From Apostichopus japonicus (lineage: Eukaryota > Echinodermata > Holothuroidea > Aspidochirotida > Stichopodidae), in assembly GCF_037975245.1 (NCBI RefSeq), contig NC_092574.1, positions 8,308,213 through 8,372,212 of the forward strand: 64,000 nt of DNA. Direction: 5' to 3'. The position numbers and the translations under genes were made by a program. This document shows, in pieces, positions 17,997 through 28,443 of the stretch (position 1 is its first letter; every line of letters starts with the position of its first letter). Below the pieces are notes generated by a model. The model was not told the DNA's origin, searched no databases, and saw only the letters and a list, made by a program, of their open reading frames with translations.

Positions 17997-20900
17997 GTTG
18001 CCACACTCATATGGGGGCTGTAGTCTAGTGCTACACATAAAGGCCACAAACATGGGGACACTACAGTACTATGCTGTACTTTCGTCGAGAATGGCTATAC
18101 ACGGCGTTGTGACTCGTTGCATAACATATAGCATCTTTCCGATTGGCTCCATCTGTAACGCTCTGCAATACTAGTGTCGCTGTGTAGTTGGCTTCGTGGT
18201 TGAAATGACACGGTAATTTAGACGGACAGTAACCTTCGTAAGTCTTGTTTTGTTATCGCCATCAGAAGGCAAAAACGACTAGCTCATTACAAACAACCTC
18301 AGTATTTATGGACGTAGGATAGGGATCGACGTTTCATATAAAAAAGGACCACACACGATCTCATTAAGCCAGGCTAATTCCTTTCGGTCGCCGTCGCCGA
18401 AGCGATGTTCCATAAACAGATGCCATCGCACACAATTTAAGATGATGATCTTCAGCATACAACAATGCGTCTTGGTTTCCATAAGACACGTCCAGTAGCA
18501 TACCAACCTAGGACGGGGCAAAAATGCATGTGAGAAGAAAAATATGTGATTTTGTAAAATTGTTTTCGTACAAGTCTTAGAGCTCCATCCCTTCTCTGGT
18601 GACACAGATCTTATTATCACTTTTAGGCCGAATTGCGATGGTTATATCGGAAGGAAAATGCATTTCCATGAACAAAAATGACGCTTGTCCTTCACCAATG
18701 TCCTTCACAAGAAAGGGAACATTTCCTTATTGATACTGGCGAGTTTAAGATGTGGATATTTGAGGTGCAGATCATTCGACAAATATTGCCAAATAGTCTG
18801 TTTATTATATACAAAAAATACCACTCACCCTGCAGCTAACCACTCACTTCCATCGGTAAGTTCTTCGGTTATGTCTGGATGTCGGTTTTAAATTCTTCTG
18901 TAAGGGTAGGGTCGCTAGAATTCTTTTTGTGGCCATGGTCTGACTCAGAAAATGCCTGCCACGAGTTCTGTCAAATTCGCACTGCATATTTGTAATTAGG
19001 CTTATGTATTTATGTATAATTTGCACGCATATTATGAACCATGAATAAAGTACAGTATTACAACAGTGAAATGGGGAGAGGAAAATAGACGAGTTAATAT
19101 GCAAAATATGGAATAATTCTTATTCTCCTTTATATATTTCTTGACTTCATGGACTTAGATAAATGGCCTTTTGGTCACGGCGTCCTGAAAGTAATTTTGA
19201 AGAGAAATATATTTGTTATGCGGAGTTGAGCCCGTTTTGTTCCGAGCTCTTTTGATTTGGTTGAACATAATTTGATGTATGAAGTTTTGAACAGACTGAC
19301 TCAACATGTAATTTGTTTGTATAGCGGTAGTAAAGTTGCCACCAACTTAATACAGGCGTAAGTATATAGGCCTTCAATCTGAAAGGGACGTGACTTTGAA
19401 CATCTTACTACGTGAGTTTAAACATGTAAATAATCCAAAAACATTTCGCACATATGGCAACATGAATCCGTCCCACTGAGAAAAATAAATTCCTTCCAAA
19501 GTTATGAGAATTGAGGTAAACAGATGGACATATCCGGTTTGAAGTTGCTATGGCAACACCGTGTGATGTTCATGCTAAGAGATACCACAAACGTTTCCTA
19601 CGCTGTTTATGATTGCCTTGTCCCGTTGAGTGTGCGGTCAAGAGCATATGATATTAGACCCAGGGTGTAGAAAGCCACAGGTCATAGACACATACCTAGT
19701 TACCCACAATCAGGGAATCTTCACCTTCTGACAGGATGTAGCAGGAAGTACTTACGCAAGTAACACTTTCCACTGATTTCGGACTCTTCCCTTCAAGTAC
19801 TTTGGCCGTCGATCAAGAACCAGAAGAGTTCGTTTTTTCTTCTTTGGGGCTATTTTTGTAGTACCAATCTACCAAGTATTAAGCCCAGTAAAAATTGTGA
19901 TCACATTATTGAGACTTTCTCCAATAAGATTTGCCCCAGTGTTCTGTGTGAGTTGTTTCATTATTCGAACTGGAAGTTTCGCTCTTTTAGAGGCTACGAT
20001 GAACAACATTAAAGCAGCTTTCCTTAATCTCGGTGCGAGGCAGGGGGTCAGTAAGGGGTGCAAAGATAAAGGAATAAGACAACAATGAAGAAATTTATGC
20101 GCAAAGCGTTTACCCGCAGCTGGTTAATAGGATGCAATACCCCCCCCCCTTCCCACCCGGAATTTCAATTACAGAGGGGTGCGAGTAGTGCAGGCTGTTC
20201 AAAATCACTGCCTTAAATATTAAATGAAACAAATGACTACAATCAACGTCAAAAGCAGCTGCAACATGTGTCTTCGCACAGATTCATGGGAATGATTTGC
20301 TATTAAACAGTTATTGATACTCCTAACTTATATTTAATTTTTAAGTAGACTGTAGTTATTAAATTGTCTATACTAAAAAAAAAACTTGCTCTTATCCCTC
20401 TATACGATAAGTCACTACTAGTAACATCTTTGTGCTTATTAGATTAGCTGGGTCAAGCAACCCGCCACCCCCTCCTTCCCCCCTCCGGCTTGTTCAAGGC
20501 TGGAAGATCAAGGTAGTTTGGTTTTGATCGATTCATGTCGATTTATTGTCAGTTACCAGAATGACTCACTCAGTGTTAATATCGGTTTCAAGTTAACTTT
20601 TTTTAAGTCTTGTTTGAAGTTAATTTCATTTACTTAGTCTTTGTTTGAATGTTAAGTAGTACATTTCTTAGTCTTGTCAATTCCAATTGACTGTTTGTAT
20701 TTCCGACTGCAGTGATTATAGAAACCTATAGTTTAGTTGTTCGTCGTACCGTTGTTACTCAACGGACGGACTAGTCGTTGCCACGGGTCGTTGGTCCGAC
20801 AGGCGCCAAACAGGGCGACTGCTTTCATTCAATGAACTACTTTAAGATTGATTGACGTCACGGCGTCTGCTCTTTATATAGTTTCAGTCTTTGAAGTCAT

Positions 20901-23529
20901 AACAAGTTTCCTTTGCCATATTGCCATATAGTGAATTATAAATTTGCCACAGGCTTTTTACTTTATGTCATCAAAGTTTCCTTTGTAGTAAGTAATAATA
21001 AATTTGTATCGTTCGTATCATATACAAGTTCCAAAATTTTCTTTTCGATATTGAAAGTAACTCATAAAACCTTTCATTTTATCTGCCACCTAACCCAAAG
21101 AGTTGCTATAGATGTAGCTTATTCAGAAAAAAAAGTCATGAAGTGTAATTTCATGTTATTGAATTTCACATTTGGTAGGGTTTTTTAATGATGTCTGGGC
21201 ACTCTGGTGTTTAAATAAACGGAACACTGGATATATTGGACTCTCTGGGGGTTATTCCCATCATCCACGAAACCCAACTTGTAATTTGCGGTTCTGAAAT
21301 TTTACTTGATTGATTGAAAACATCCTGTTTGTTTAGAAGGTTGAAGTGAAATAAGTAAAGGGGGGACTTTTCTGTGCAATGAGTGTAAATAAACTGTTAA
21401 GTATATTTATTTGTTGTTGCTTCAAACACAGAGGCAAACACACACCCACATATAGTACACTTTACTGGCCAACTACTCTGTATACTGCTATTTTGAGCAT
21501 CGGTAAAGGTGCATGCTTCGTGCAGCGTTTTGCATTTTGAGGGGGAAGTATTCTCTTTCGGCAGCAGCCTGGAAATCCGGTATAATAGGCAAACTCTGTG
21601 AGCTCTACAAACTTAATAATACGGTATTGTTAAACTCGCGTGGCCCTTTGTTTAGCTATTTTGATTGGCCTCCTCGGCCATTCAGGCGCTAAGTTATAGG
21701 TCTATATAGTTAGTACTGAATTGTCTGTCAAAATGGTGGCCTATCGTGCACACGACGTCAGTGCAAAATTGCCCTATTCTGTTGAAACCGCAAGAAGTAC
21801 GCCCGCCCTTTACAGTAATGCCAAACGACTTGAACGTTTCGAATGTTCAGAGTATCGTCTGCATAAAAATTAATGTTTAATTAATAAGTATTCTTATAAA
21901 CCCATAATCACGATGACGGTATATTGATGGCAGCAAGCCGGTAATTCCGGCTCCCCTTTTCAAGTGGCCACTGCAAACGTTCACATATAGTCCATGGTCT
22001 TATTTTCGCTGGGAGATGATTTTTACAATTCATTTATTAGATACTCAGCCAACATTTCCCACGAGACAGTTCGCGGCCGGTAATGGCGAGGCCCTCTAAT
22101 AGGAAAGAACAGCAGAGAGACCACCCTGGTGAGAGGAAGGTTTTGCTATCTCTAATAAAAGCAACGCTAGCATGTATCCACAAGACAGCGATTGACAGCA
22201 ATGGCCTTCGAGGTTTTAGACGGCATCTGTTCGGAGGAATTTTCTCGTTGGGAATAATGTGGCTCTAAAGTGATACAGTATTTACCATGGGATTTGAGAA
22301 TAACAACTTTACATTTCTTCTTTACACAAGGCCCGCCGTTGACAGTAGATCCGAATCAAACCCACAGACACCCCATTTGGAAGATGTTTTTTCCCTGAGA
22401 CAGGGAGCTGATATGAGCAGGTCCCTGCCTGAGGCCTTTTAACTGCTTAGCGTTTAGACTATTAATCCGGATCAAGTGGAGACGGCGTTTGTTACGCAAT
22501 ATTGCAGTGCATAGATTTTCCATGCATTCATTTGTTATCATCGTATGCGTGCGTAAACTACAGCTGTCACTTTTGGCGCGGGTTACATTTGGTCCGGCAG
22601 AAGTGTTTACCCCCCCCCCCCAATGGTCCCAAGCTGATTTGCGATGAAACGTCAAGATGTAATCGATAACTTAATTCAAATGTAGGGGAATTAATTCAAA
22701 TGTAGGGGTGTTGTTAGGTCATAACCGGAGGACACTGATTTCCCCCCACCCAACACACAAAAACACACTCTTGTTGGTATATGCTACCATGTGCTCCAGT
22801 GTAGGTGAATTAAATGAATGAGGAGGACCATGTTAGGTTAAGGGAGGCATCGAATACCTCGTAACTTCTTTGAAAGAGGTGTTCTTTTTCCATATGACTG
22901 TCTTGTAGACATGGAGGTAATTCAGAGAGTTTGCCAGCCAAGAAACACCAAATGAATTGTCTGAAATGAACATATCTATTGCTTCAAAACTCCACGATAC
23001 CTCTTTGAAGATGGCATCCTTCATATATTTGCATAAATAAGCCAGTTTTAGACTGTCTCTGTGCTATCAGGGAGTTGTTTCATAACAACTCCCTGGTGTG
23101 ATATCCCTTCTCCCCAATCACAGAGCGTCCATCTAATTGGTAGCGTCCTTGTCCGGTGATGGTATTGCCCAACACCAGACTTATACTAGTGAGTGATATA
23201 ACACAACATCGTCAAAGTAACAGTTGTGTTGGAGGATGCGTACGTACGTAGACTTTGCCTCTCTCTCTGTAGCTGAAGTTTTATCTTTGGTTCGAGATAT
23301 TACTGAATTCAATTGAGTTTTCTTGCACGCAGGTCAGAAGGTTACCTTTCCATAACAGAATCTTCATTGAACGGACAAATCTGACCTTTGACTTGGTTTC
23401 TGGCCAATCGGTCATTCTAATCACCGGTCACAATATATGTAAACCCCCCTGAAGGTAAAAATGCCAGGTATTAAAGAAAATAACAGCAGCGACGGGCTAA
23501 CTGATGTTGAGCCAAATTGTGTCAAATGC
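17994..23529. other. Intergenic or intronic DNA, no gene recognised
   Basis: AT-rich and without recognisable coding sequence. It includes C runs at 20140-20149 and 22610-22621, an 18-bp tandem duplication (TTAATTCAAATGTAGGGG) at about 22671-22707, and a hairpin at 23068-23095. The stretch ending near 20210 (GTTCAAAATCACTG) resembles hAT-element ends, but the partner end was not found. The DIRS element begins at 23530. Confidence 0.5.
23068..23095. repeat. Perfect 12-bp hairpin CAGGGAGTTGTT/AACAACTCCCTG
   Basis: CAGGGAGTTGTT at 23068-23079 pairs exactly with AACAACTCCCTG at 23084-23095 across a TCAT loop. A related stem with the same GCAGGGAG/CTCCCTGC core occurs at 57752-57786, suggesting a dispersed hairpin family, either a small palindromic element or a structured RNA. 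Confidence 0.75.
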
Positions 23530-23546
23530 ATTTACTTCGCTCCTCT

Positions 23547-23666
23547 CTTACCTGTCTCCCACTCCACTATTGCACTTTCCTATCTACCTAACTACACATT
23601 TGGAATATTTTAGCACTGCGCCCTCGCTCCCTAGGCACCGCCCACTAACTCCCCCTTCCGAATCTA
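23547..23666 (+). repeat. Left inverted terminal repeat of the DIRS element
   Basis: A 120-bp repeat from CTTACCTGTCTCCCACTCC to TTCCGAATCTA. It matches the reverse complement of 29921-30040 over its full length with about one visible mismatch (AACTCCCCC here, AACTCCTCC there). The 17 bp outside it (23530-23546) are unique to the left edge and reappear, complemented, in the ICR. Confidence 0.95.
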
Positions 23667-24281
23667 CCAGCCAGGAAGAAACACTACATTTTTGTGAACG
23701 AAATCTTTTCAATTTTTCGAACGCTTTTTGGACAAGTTTTGGGACTTTTTCACAGATCTGCAGATCCTAGAAGACATTTCCAACACTTCCTTAGAAGCAC
23801 TGCTTAAGTATCCTTTTAAATTCGATCTTTTCACCATTTTCTCATGCCCATTCTGTACACGTTTTTAGACCATATACATGTTACTGTGGGTACCAGATGC
23901 GCGATTTTCGTAGTCACGCGAATCTCGTCCAGTGGCCGTTTTGGCTCAGCTGTTTTCTCCCCTTGCACCCTTCGGTGCTGCTGTTTAGCCTAGACAGGGC
24001 TTAGGCCCTCCTGAGCCGTTTTTTGCGACCACCTAGGCTGTGGGGAAACTTGTACCCGTTTTTCTAGACGTGTTTGTCTTTTGCCTTAACACTAGGCTCG
24101 GTTTTTGTACGATAGGATACGACTTTTGTACGTTAGGCTAGAGGCTAGGCCTCAAAAAAAAAAAAAAAAAAAAAAGTTGCGACCTTTACGGTCTGAATCA
24201 TTGTTCCCTTGCCCCAAGTGGTTCTTCCATGAGGGGAAGGCATTTTGTATGTTTTTGTGTGTTCCTTAACGATCTTTTCAG
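23667..24281 (+). promoter_or_regulatory. DIRS 5' leader between left ITR and ORF1
   Basis: About 615 bp of non-coding leader. It carries a 22-A run at 24154-24175 shortly upstream of the ORF1 start, and repeated CTAGGCT/TTAGGCT words around 24000-24150. In this family, transcription starts in or near the left ITR; that placement here is an inference. No TATA box was identified with confidence. Confidence 0.5.
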
Positions 24282-26372
24282 ATGGCATCAAAGGAAGGCA
24301 GAACATCGATCAAGTGCGCAACTTGCTCGCTCTTTCGTCCAGGAAGGACCTGGGACGACCATGAGCTATGCCCGATGTGCAGGTCTTGCTCACGACGGGA
24401 CCCATGCTCGATATGCGTCACGCTGACTCCAGCAAATTGGCAGGAGATTGAGGCCTGGATGGCAACTCGCAGGGAGAAATTGCAATCTAAGCTCACAAGA
24501 CTCTCACCACCTCCCGCCCCGGCTTCTGAACCGGAGGCACCTGAAGGGAGTGTTTTGGAGCCAGTCGCCTCTGGCGATGGTTCCCCACTCGTTGCAGTAC
24601 CGGTTGGGTCCGGGAATAGCACGAGTTCTAATGCCAAATCAAAAGGCAAGAGAAGCAACAAGGGCAAGGGCAAAGCCCCCAGACCCAAACGGACCACACG
24701 TCCGGAAGAAGGGTCGACGCAACTGCAGTCCACTGGTCCACAGACCACCGAACCTCCAGACCTCTGGTCCACTGGACCACCAGAATTGCCAGTCCCTGCA
24801 GACCTGAGCTCTGAGATACAACTCACCAGGGACAGAGGAAAACGGCCGGCACCACAGCCGACCAGACCTCGCTCCAGGAGCAGATCCCCACATCCAAGGG
24901 ACCCATCTCCAGTCCAGGACGAATCCTCCCAGGACTCAGACAGCGGCTATAGACGCAGAGGCAGCGATAGACCGACAGGAGCCAGGGACCCTCCCCGAGG
25001 GGAGCGACCACAAGCGGATGGGAATTGGCTTCTCTCCCAACTGTCCGCTATATTACAACCACTCGTCGCACAAATGACGCCCGCACAGAATGCGGCCACA
25101 ACCGACGCATCCACCGCTCCGCAGCTGCCAGTCAGGCCGCTAACCCTGGACCAGGGAAGACCTCCACTGACACCCATGGACCACGATCTGGACGCACTGG
25201 AGCTAGTAGCGTCAGAAACATGGTCTGAACGTGGGGATGAAGCCTCAGTCCTGGACGAGTACGAGTCACAGGTTGACGAGGCGGAAGATGAGGAGGACGA
25301 AGAGCAAAGCGTCAAAGGCATTGACCTGCCCCCAGACCTCATCGCGAAGGCCATCCACATCTTCACAACAAGACTCGGCTTTGAGCTGCCTCCCAACCCC
25401 AAGCCAACAGAGCGGACTTCGAAACTGCGGACCACGAATGAGCCGTCGCAGTCCACGACACCTTGTGTCCCGGTGGACGCTGTCTGCTTCGACAGGATCG
25501 AAGGGCTTCAGGCCAAAAAGAGATGGACTGCTTTTCCAGCAAAGCAGGATAGAGCCCTAAAGATCCATGACGATACTTGGAAACGAATCTTCAAGGTTCC
25601 GTCCATTACAGGGGAGGTCAGGGACCGACTCAGAGCGGAACAAGCTCTGAGCTCGGGTTACTTCAGAGAGCCGCTGCGCAAGAAAGCGGAACAATCGGCC
25701 TATGACCTCGACCAGGCCTCCAGAGTCGGGATGAAGTTTGCCTCTACTTTTATGCTCGCAGCAGAACTGCTGATGAGGCACCACCAGCAGCTGCCAGAGG
25801 ACAAAGACCAGATCCCAGACCGGGAGGCATCACAAATCCTGTGGCTGTTGGGACCACTGGCGAGACTCATCTATGATCAGTTCGCCAGGATGTCTGTAAA
25901 GCTGGTGGAATCAAGACGAGACAACGTTCTTGCAGCAATGCGGTGGCCAGACGGGGAGACTCGCGAGAGATTAACACACCTCCCAATAGCAAACGAAGAC
26001 CTGTTCGCGGGCCAGTTTGCGGACGCTGTGCAGTCGGAGTTCACAAAACGAGACTCCCTCGCCAAGACGTCGTTCTCGAGGCTGAACACCCGGAGACCCC
26101 AGGGACAGAACGCTCCCACGAGATCGTTCTCTGGCCCCAGACCTGTCAGGAGCCGCGGTCGGAGCAACGCCCCGTCCTCAGGCGACAGACGTGGCAGGTC
26201 TCGTAGACCATCCCCACCGAGAAACAGACAATACCGGGGAGCGGGATGGAGACCGCAAGGAACGGTTCGGTCATGGAACGCACCCAGACAGCCAGCAGCA
26301 CGACGAGGTAGGACCGGACCTGACCCACGTGGTGCTCAGCCACCCAGATCCACCTTCGGTGCCCGGCCCTAG
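24282..26372 (+). CDS. DIRS ORF1, gag-like protein with N-terminal zinc-finger-like cluster
   Basis: A 696-residue ORF, the first in the element, presumed to be the nucleocapsid-like protein that packages element RNA. The N-terminus has a cysteine/histidine cluster typical of animal DIRS ORF1 proteins: C12, C15, H27, C30, C33, C36, C42 and C45. It is followed by a long Pro/Ser/Arg-rich disordered stretch, an acidic segment (residues about 318-345), a more ordered middle (residues about 350-600), and a basic Arg-rich tail from about residue 610 that could bind nucleic acid. The start is the first ATG after the leader. It ends in TAG at 26370-26372. The same reading frame stays open past that stop all the way to the recombinase. 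The exact function is inferred from position and composition, not from a catalytic motif. Confidence 0.85.
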   Translation: MASKEGRTSIKCATCSLFRPGRTWDDHELCPMCRSCSRRDPCSICVTLTPANWQEIEAWMATRREKLQSKLTRLSPPPAPASEPEAPEGSVLEPVASGDGSPLVAVPVGSGNSTSSNAKSKGKRSNKGKGKAPRPKRTTRPEEGSTQLQSTGPQTTEPPDLWSTGPPELPVPADLSSEIQLTRDRGKRPAPQPTRPRSRSRSPHPRDPSPVQDESSQDSDSGYRRRGSDRPTGARDPPRGERPQADGNWLLSQLSAILQPLVAQMTPAQNAATTDASTAPQLPVRPLTLDQGRPPLTPMDHDLDALELVASETWSERGDEASVLDEYESQVDEAEDEEDEEQSVKGIDLPPDLIAKAIHIFTTRLGFELPPNPKPTERTSKLRTTNEPSQSTTPCVPVDAVCFDRIEGLQAKKRWTAFPAKQDRALKIHDDTWKRIFKVPSITGEVRDRLRAEQALSSGYFREPLRKKAEQSAYDLDQASRVGMKFASTFMLAAELLMRHHQQLPEDKDQIPDREASQILWLLGPLARLIYDQFARMSVKLVESRRDNVLAAMRWPDGETRERLTHLPIANEDLFAGQFADAVQSEFTKRDSLAKTSFSRLNTRRPQGQNAPTRSFSGPRPVRSRGRSNAPSSGDRRGRSRRPSPPRNRQYRGAGWRPQGTVRSWNAPRQPAARRGRTGPDPRGAQPPRSTFGARP

Positions 26373-26400
26373 GGATGCCCACCCTACCACGGTCTACCCG

Positions 26401-28443
26401 ATGGTAGGGGGGAGACTTCGACTATTCACCCAGCAATGGGAACTTCTGGGTCCGGACTCTTGGGTATTGGAGGTGATCTCAGCGGGGTACCGCATAGAAT
26501 TCGTCGATATACCCCACTTACCTCCGGAAGGCGGAGGGAGGAGAATCACCCCAATCCCCGAGGATCCAGACCAACGCCGCGCTCTGGAGACAGAAATCCA
26601 GGCATTGTTGGACAAGGGCGCGGTAGTGAGGACGACAGGAAGGGAGGGACCCCTTTTCCGTTCGTCATTCTTCCTCACTCCAAAAAAAGACAAGTCCTGG
26701 AGGCCGATTCTGAACCTGCGGCCATTAAACAAAGCGTTTATAAAACCAAAACGCTTCAGGATGGAAACACTATCCATCATCCTACCATCCCTCAACAAAG
26801 GGATGTGGGCATCAACGGTGGATCTGAAAGACGCCTACTTACACATACCGATCCACCCGAAACACCAGCGATTCCTCGCATTCAGCTATGGGGGAACAGA
26901 CTTCAAGTTCACAGCACTCCCGTTCGGACTATCCACCGCCCCAAGGGTGTTTACCCGAGTAGCGGGAGCAGCAGTCAAGGAACTCCGTCGCAGAGGAATT
27001 CCTCTGTTCGTCTACCTAGACGACTGGCTCATACTAGGCGACTCGTATCAGGAGGCACGACGCAACGTCACCCTTACGACAGACCTCCTTTTTCGTCTCG
27101 GCTGGCTGGTCAACGATGGCAAATCCAACCTCACCCCAAGCCAGCAAGTCAAATACCTCGGAGCCGACCTCGACTTAGCCGAGGGGTCAGTCCGACCATC
27201 CCAAGAGAGGATATTACAACTGGCGCAGCTAGCCCAGCGCATGCTCAACAGGCAATTCTCGACTGCGAGAACCTGGCTGCAGCTCCTCGGACTCATAGCC
27301 AGCCTCGTGGGCATCACCCCCTTTTGCAAGCTTCGGATGAGGCCTCTCCAATTCCACTTACTGAGCCTCTACAAACCGGAGGTCTCCGACATACAAATGC
27401 GAGTACCTCTAGCCCCCCTAGACACACAACACCTCGCTTGGTGGGCGAATCCGGAGAACTGGGCCAACGGGAGACCCTTCCACCAGGAGAGGCCCCTTAC
27501 GTCAATTACCTCCGACGCCTCATTAGTCGGCTGGGGAGCATTCTGGCAGACCCTCACAGTCGCAGGGACTTGGTCAGACCATTACAAACGCCTCCACATC
27601 AACGAGCTCGAACTCGAGGCGATAGCAAGAGGACTCCGCCATTTTCAGGAGCAATTGCGAGGCCACACAGTGACGGCATTCGCGGACAATACCACCGCAG
27701 TCTCCTACATCAACAGACAGGGGGGCACCAGATCGACCCGACTTTGTCAAGCGACTTGGGACCTCCTACACTGGTGCCGGCAAAACGACATACAACTGAG
27801 AGCCTCACACCTGGCTGGGGAGGACAATCAGGTGGCAGACGCCCTCTCCAGGGGCACATTAAGCCCCACAGAATGGTCACTACAACGCCAGACTTGCGCA
27901 CAGCTCTTCAATGTCCTTGGTCGTCCGAACATCGACCTCTTTGCCTCAGCCGAGAATGCCAAACTCCCGACTTTCTGCTCCAGGAGATGGCACCCACAGG
28001 CCTGGGCAGCAGACGCGATGTCCATCTCATGGGACGGGATGCAGGCATACGCCTTCCCACCCCTGTGCCTCATCCACAAGGTCCTTCTGAAGCTTCGGAG
28101 ATCCAGGACGAGACTGCTTCTCATAGCCCCCAGATGGCCCAGGAGGCCGTGGTTCCCCCTTCTGCTCGACCCCCTCTGCGGAGTACCTCGCGCATTACCA
28201 GACTCCCCTCACCTACTCACCCAAGCCAAGGGGAAGATCTTCCACCCGAACATCAGGTCTCTGGACCTGACTGCCTGGCCATTATCAAGTCTGACCTCAG
28301 AACGCGAGGATTTTCAGAAGACGTTGCCGATATGGCAGCAGCGGCAAGGAGACCTAGCACCATCAGAACTTATACTACAAGGCTCGACTGCTTCTACCGA
28401 TGGTGCACGAACGCCCAGATTGATCCGCGTTCAGCCTCTGTAA
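26401..28443 (+). CDS. DIRS ORF2, reverse transcriptase / RNase H
   Basis: The enzyme that copies element RNA into cDNA. The frame is open from 26191 (750 codons), but conserved sequence (VGGRLRLF...W...GP.SWVL) begins immediately after the ATG at 26401, 28 bp past the ORF1 stop, so that start is preferred, giving 680 residues. In 750-residue numbering, RT motifs are SSFFLTPKKDKSWRPILN (158-175), STVDLKDAYLHI (208-219; D211 catalytic), ALPFGLSTAPRVF (242-254) and the active site YLDDW (275-279). The RNase H domain shows D442 (ITSDAS), E473 (NELELE), D499 (FADNTT) and D550 (QVADALSR). A conserved block after RNase H (IDLFAS ... YAFPPL ... APRWP, 581-650) occupies the position of the methyltransferase-like region described in DIRS elements; whether it is catalytic is unclear. 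It overlaps ORF3 by about 310 bp. Confidence 0.93.
   Translation: MVGGRLRLFTQQWELLGPDSWVLEVISAGYRIEFVDIPHLPPEGGGRRITPIPEDPDQRRALETEIQALLDKGAVVRTTGREGPLFRSSFFLTPKKDKSWRPILNLRPLNKAFIKPKRFRMETLSIILPSLNKGMWASTVDLKDAYLHIPIHPKHQRFLAFSYGGTDFKFTALPFGLSTAPRVFTRVAGAAVKELRRRGIPLFVYLDDWLILGDSYQEARRNVTLTTDLLFRLGWLVNDGKSNLTPSQQVKYLGADLDLAEGSVRPSQERILQLAQLAQRMLNRQFSTARTWLQLLGLIASLVGITPFCKLRMRPLQFHLLSLYKPEVSDIQMRVPLAPLDTQHLAWWANPENWANGRPFHQERPLTSITSDASLVGWGAFWQTLTVAGTWSDHYKRLHINELELEAIARGLRHFQEQLRGHTVTAFADNTTAVSYINRQGGTRSTRLCQATWDLLHWCRQNDIQLRASHLAGEDNQVADALSRGTLSPTEWSLQRQTCAQLFNVLGRPNIDLFASAENAKLPTFCSRRWHPQAWAADAMSISWDGMQAYAFPPLCLIHKVLLKLRRSRTRLLLIAPRWPRRPWFPLLLDPLCGVPRALPDSPHLLTQAKGKIFHPNIRSLDLTAWPLSSLTSEREDFQKTLPIWQQRQGDLAPSELILQGSTASTDGARTPRLIRVQPL

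Noticed and set aside
17715-18174. Frames containing long Ile-Tyr runs
   Set aside because: Produced by the (TA)n repeat on both strands.
24278-25456. Minus-strand frames opposite DIRS ORF1
   Set aside because: Shadows of a GC-rich coding sequence, with no domain.
26436-28133. Upstream part of the recombinase frame as a separate protein
   Set aside because: It overlaps the catalytic RT/RNase H reading frame and shows no domain. It is kept as a finding about frame openness, not as a gene.
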